From the NCBI GenBank assembly GCA_023416895.1, contig JAEZGQ010000134.1:1-7466 (forward strand): a stretch of 7,466 bases of DNA, read 5' to 3'. This DNA is from Bacillota bacterium. Its GTDB lineage: Bacteria; Bacillota; Clostridia; Christensenellales; CAG-138. The position numbers and the translations under genes are program-made. This document shows positions 6,086 to 7,466 of the stretch, in pieces (positions within the stretch are counted from its first letter, which is position 1; each line of letters begins with the position of its first letter). The notes under the pieces were generated by a model. The model did not search any database, was not told where the DNA came from, and saw nothing but the letters and a program-made list of their open reading frames with translations.

Positions 6086-7450
6086 GTGAAAACGCTTCTT
6101 CAAAACGGAACCGTCGTCAATGCCGATTCGATGTTCGAGGCCGATGTGCTTGTGGAAAACGGGCGCATCGTAAGCGTAAAAAAGGGAATTGTGCCCGACG
6201 GCACAAAGGTGATCGACGCCAAAGGCATGTATGTAATGCCCGGTTTCATCGATACGCACACGCATTTCGACCTAGATACCGGCAGCGCCGTTACAGCGGA
6301 CAATTTCGATACCGGCTCGAAGGCCGCTATTTTGGGCGGCACCACGGCGGTTCTCGATTTTGCCACGCAGGAGAGAAACGGCACTCTCAAAGAGGCGCTT
6401 GCCGCGTGGCACAAAAAGGCAGAAGGCAGCTCGTGCAACTACGGCTTCCACATGGCCATTGCCCGCTGGGACGCGCAAACCGCCGCCGAGATGGACGATA
6501 TGAGCGCCGCGGGCGTTACCTCGTATAAAATGTACATGGTCTATAACGGCCTGAAGGTGGATGACGGGCAGATCTACGCCGCGCTCAAGGAAGCAAAAAA
6601 GCACGGCGCGCTCATCGGCATCCACTGCGAAAACTGGGAAGTGCTTTTGCGCATGTGCGACGAAGTGAAGCAAAGCGGCATCACCGGCCCCGAAGGGCAC
6701 CCGCTTTCGCGCCCCTCTGCCATCGAGGCGGAGGCGGTAGCGCGCTACATGCGCGTTGCGGAACTTGCTGATGCACCCGCGTACGTGGTGCATCTTTCTA
6801 CAGCCCAAGGGTTGCTTGAGGCGCGCCGCGCGCGGGAGCGCGCACAGACGGTGTACCTTGAAACCTGTCCGCAGTACCTTCTTTTGACGGACGAACGGTA
6901 TTCGGATGCCGACGCGGCAAAGTTTGTCATGAGCCCGCCTCTTCGCAAAAAAGACGACTGCGAAGCGCTTTGGCAGGGGCTTACCGCGGGCGACATTCAA
7001 ACCATCGGCACGGACCACTGCTCTTTTACAATGGCGCAAAAGGCCGCAGGAAAAGACGATTTTACAAAAATCCCGAACGGCTCGGCGGGCGTACAGCACC
7101 GCGCGCAGCTCATTTATACCTACGGCGTGCTTGAGGGAAAGCTTACCCTACAGCAAATGGTAAAATACCTATCGCGAAACGCGGCGCTTCTTTTCGGCAT
7201 GCCCGACCGCGGCGAAATCAAAGAAGGCGCGGCGGCGGACATCGTCGTATGGGACCCGAACGCCGTATCACGCATAACCGACACCGATCATGCGCATCAT
7301 TGTGATAACTCACCATATGCGGGCTTTTCGGTGAAGGGGCGCGCAAAGGACGTTTTGGTAAACGGCATCCACGCTGTGGAAAACGGCGTTTTGAAGCAGA
7401 GTGGCGCGGGTAAATACATTGCGCGCGGCAGGTATCAAAGACCCTTATGA
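6086..7450 (+). CDS. hydA: Dihydropyrimidinase / D-hydantoinase family cyclic amidohydrolase
   Basis: This binuclear-zinc amidohydrolase opens cyclic amide rings such as dihydropyrimidines or hydantoins to N-carbamoyl amino acids. It has 454 residues, typical for the family. Metal ligands are visible: GFIDTHTHFD with H58 and H60, SYKMYMVY with the lysine expected to be carboxylated (K148), GIHCEN with H180, VVHLST with H236, and GTDHCSF with D310. Substrate-contact regions include Y153, SPPLR with S283, and NGSAGVQHR at 331-339, where most relatives have Glu at the Gln337 position. The GTG start follows GGAGGT at proper spacing. It lies divergently from adeC-xdhABC and under a purine riboswitch, so a purine-derived ring is a likelier substrate than dihydrouracil. 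E. coli HyuA, encoded near purine-related genes, is a comparable case. Family is secure; substrate is inferred. Confidence 0.93.
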   Translation: MKTLLQNGTVVNADSMFEADVLVENGRIVSVKKGIVPDGTKVIDAKGMYVMPGFIDTHTHFDLDTGSAVTADNFDTGSKAAILGGTTAVLDFATQERNGTLKEALAAWHKKAEGSSCNYGFHMAIARWDAQTAAEMDDMSAAGVTSYKMYMVYNGLKVDDGQIYAALKEAKKHGALIGIHCENWEVLLRMCDEVKQSGITGPEGHPLSRPSAIEAEAVARYMRVAELADAPAYVVHLSTAQGLLEARRARERAQTVYLETCPQYLLLTDERYSDADAAKFVMSPPLRKKDDCEALWQGLTAGDIQTIGTDHCSFTMAQKAAGKDDFTKIPNGSAGVQHRAQLIYTYGVLEGKLTLQQMVKYLSRNAALLFGMPDRGEIKEGAAADIVVWDPNAVSRITDTDHAHHCDNSPYAGFSVKGRAKDVLVNGIHAVENGVLKQSGAGKYIARGRYQRPL

Positions 7451-7466
7451 AGATTGGCTGCATTCT
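7447..7466 (+). CDS. Possible start of the next gene, overlapping the hydA stop
   Basis: An ATGA overlap places an ATG at 7447 within the last codons of hydA, opening a frame that reads MKIGCI before the window ends. Such four-base overlaps are typical of coupled operon genes. The upstream GCAGG is a weak ribosome binding site, so translation would rely on coupling. Six residues are too few to identify a family. Confidence 0.4.

Noticed and set aside
6272..7099. A 275-codon minus-strand frame opposite hydA
   Set aside because: hydA carries complete catalytic motifs; the opposite frame has no ribosome binding site or recognisable domain.

Overview
The window carries a compact purine-catabolism locus made of two divergent transcription units. 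Strong GGAGG-type ribosome binding sites, TTG and GTG starts, a purine riboswitch and GC-rich genes separated by AT-rich spacers all suggest an anaerobic Firmicute of clostridial type, for example a gut Oscillospirales- or Christensenellales-like organism. This placement is inference; the window has no taxonomic marker.

Layout. On the minus strand, reading leftward from about 5620, are adeC (adenine deaminase), a 215-base leader with hairpins, then xdhA (molybdopterin subunit), xdhB (FAD subunit) and xdhC (2Fe-2S subunit). xdhC is cut by the left edge. The three xdh genes are tightly packed (14-base gap, then a TGATG overlap) and encode one xanthine dehydrogenase-type enzyme. On the plus strand a promoter near 5827-5855 leads directly into a purine (guanine-class) riboswitch aptamer at about 5869-5941. 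A structured leader of about 130 bases follows, then a GTG-started cyclic amidohydrolase of the dihydropyrimidinase/D-hydantoinase family (6086-7450). An ATGA overlap at its end suggests that another gene begins at the right edge.

How it may work together. AdeC converts adenine to hypoxanthine. XdhABC would oxidise hypoxanthine to xanthine and possibly urate. The hydantoinase-like enzyme hydrolyses cyclic amide rings. Its control by a purine-sensing RNA, and its position beside the purine enzymes, suggest that its real substrate is a purine-derived ring (xanthine itself, or a reduced or oxidised purine intermediate) and not dihydrouracil. This is the most interesting inference in the window. 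The riboswitch is unusual because its ligand-binding core is canonical while the L3 loop lacks the usual sequence. The leader between aptamer and gene has several mutually exclusive pairings, including one that would mask the ribosome binding site.

No mobile elements, CRISPR arrays, tRNA or rRNA genes were seen.
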